This document shows positions 4,919 to 5,103 of a stretch of 5,103 nt of DNA, piece by piece. The notes beneath the pieces are model-generated. The model was not told the DNA's origin and made no database searches. It saw only the letters and a list, made by a program, of their open reading frames with translations. Location of the stretch: positions 1 to 5,103 of the forward strand of contig JACQTN010000465.1 of NCBI GenBank assembly GCA_016210785.1, given 5' to 3'. Every line of letters begins with the position of its first letter. Position 1 is the first letter of the stretch. This DNA is from Armatimonadota bacterium (lineage in GTDB: Bacteria; Sysuimicrobiota; Sysuimicrobiia; Sysuimicrobiales; JACQTN01). The translations under genes were made by a program, and so were the position numbers.

Positions 4919-5103
4919 ATGTTTCGATTCGGCGACGAGCGGGACCGCCTCAAGTGCTCGTTCTGCGGGAAGACCCAGGAGCAGGTCCGCAAGCTGGTGG
5001 CCGGCCCCGGCGTCTACATCTGCGATGAGTGCATCGAGCTGTGCAACGAGATCATCGAGGAGGAGCTGTACGGCGAGGGCGCCGGGGAGGCCCAGCCGCG
5101 CGC
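4919..5103 (+). CDS. clpX: ATP-dependent Clp protease ATP-binding subunit ClpX, 3' end outside window
   Basis: ClpX is the AAA+ unfoldase that recognises tagged or specific proteins and translocates them into ClpP. Only the first 61 codons are visible and the frame is open at the right edge. They encode the N-terminal zinc-binding domain: Cys13, Cys16, Cys35 and Cys38 in the CSFCGK and YICDEC motifs, with the highly conserved stretches [14 protein letters not shown] and [11 protein letters not shown]. This domain dimerises and binds adaptors and some substrates. The AAA+ module (Walker A and B, IGF loop for ClpP docking) must lie beyond the window. The start at 4919 is chosen from homology and a good ribosome binding site; an alternative in-frame ATG at 4904 would add MGRRG. 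It sits 74 bp downstream of clpP on the same strand with no terminator between, so the two are probably one operon. Confidence 0.95.
   Translation, partial: MFRFGDERDRLKCSFCGKTQEQVRKLVAGPGVYICDECIELCNEIIEEELYGEGAGEAQPR

Overview
The window is GC-rich bacterial chromosome and falls into three blocks, all on the plus strand. The organism cannot be named from it. High GC, tRNA genes with an encoded CCA end, type IV pilin-type secreted proteins and a tig-clpP-clpX cluster together suggest a free-living, piliated bacterium. That gene order is shared by many phyla, so I do not assign one.

Block 1 (1-2404) is the tail of a minor-pilin operon. It holds the 3' part of a PilW-like minor pilin gene (open at the left window edge, stop at 910-912), then a complete PilX-like gene (938-2404) behind a strong ribosome binding site. 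Both proteins have pilin-like N-terminal regions and unusual, Cys-containing, Ser/Thr/Gly-rich C-terminal parts. The PilW-like protein carries two diverged copies of a beta-rich module. The operon appears to end at a 13-bp GC-rich hairpin (2451-2484).

Block 2 (2485-2985) is a stable-RNA and leader region. A good sigma70-type promoter (TTGCAT, 16 bp, TATAAT) abuts the terminator hairpin and sits just upstream of tRNA-Lys(CTT). A 161-bp spacer contains a G-run array and a perfect 16-bp hairpin, and is followed by tRNA-Leu(TAG). Between tRNA-Leu and tig are two further stem-loops. I see no other convincing promoter before tig, so the tRNAs and the protein-quality-control genes may share a transcript.

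Block 3 (2986-5103) is the protein folding and degradation operon tig-clpP-clpX. Trigger factor keeps the ribosome-docking motif but has a shortened, degenerate-looking PPIase domain. clpP overlaps the tig stop codon (ATGA), and its ribosome binding site lies inside a palindrome, which suggests translational coupling. The ClpP triad reads Ser98-His123-Asn172 instead of Ser-His-Asp. clpX is cut by the right edge and shows only its zinc-binding domain.

The most interesting points are the ClpP Asp-to-Asn change, the structured leader between the tRNAs and tig, and the repeated module in the PilW-like pilin. I found no CRISPR array, insertion sequence or clear new defence system.
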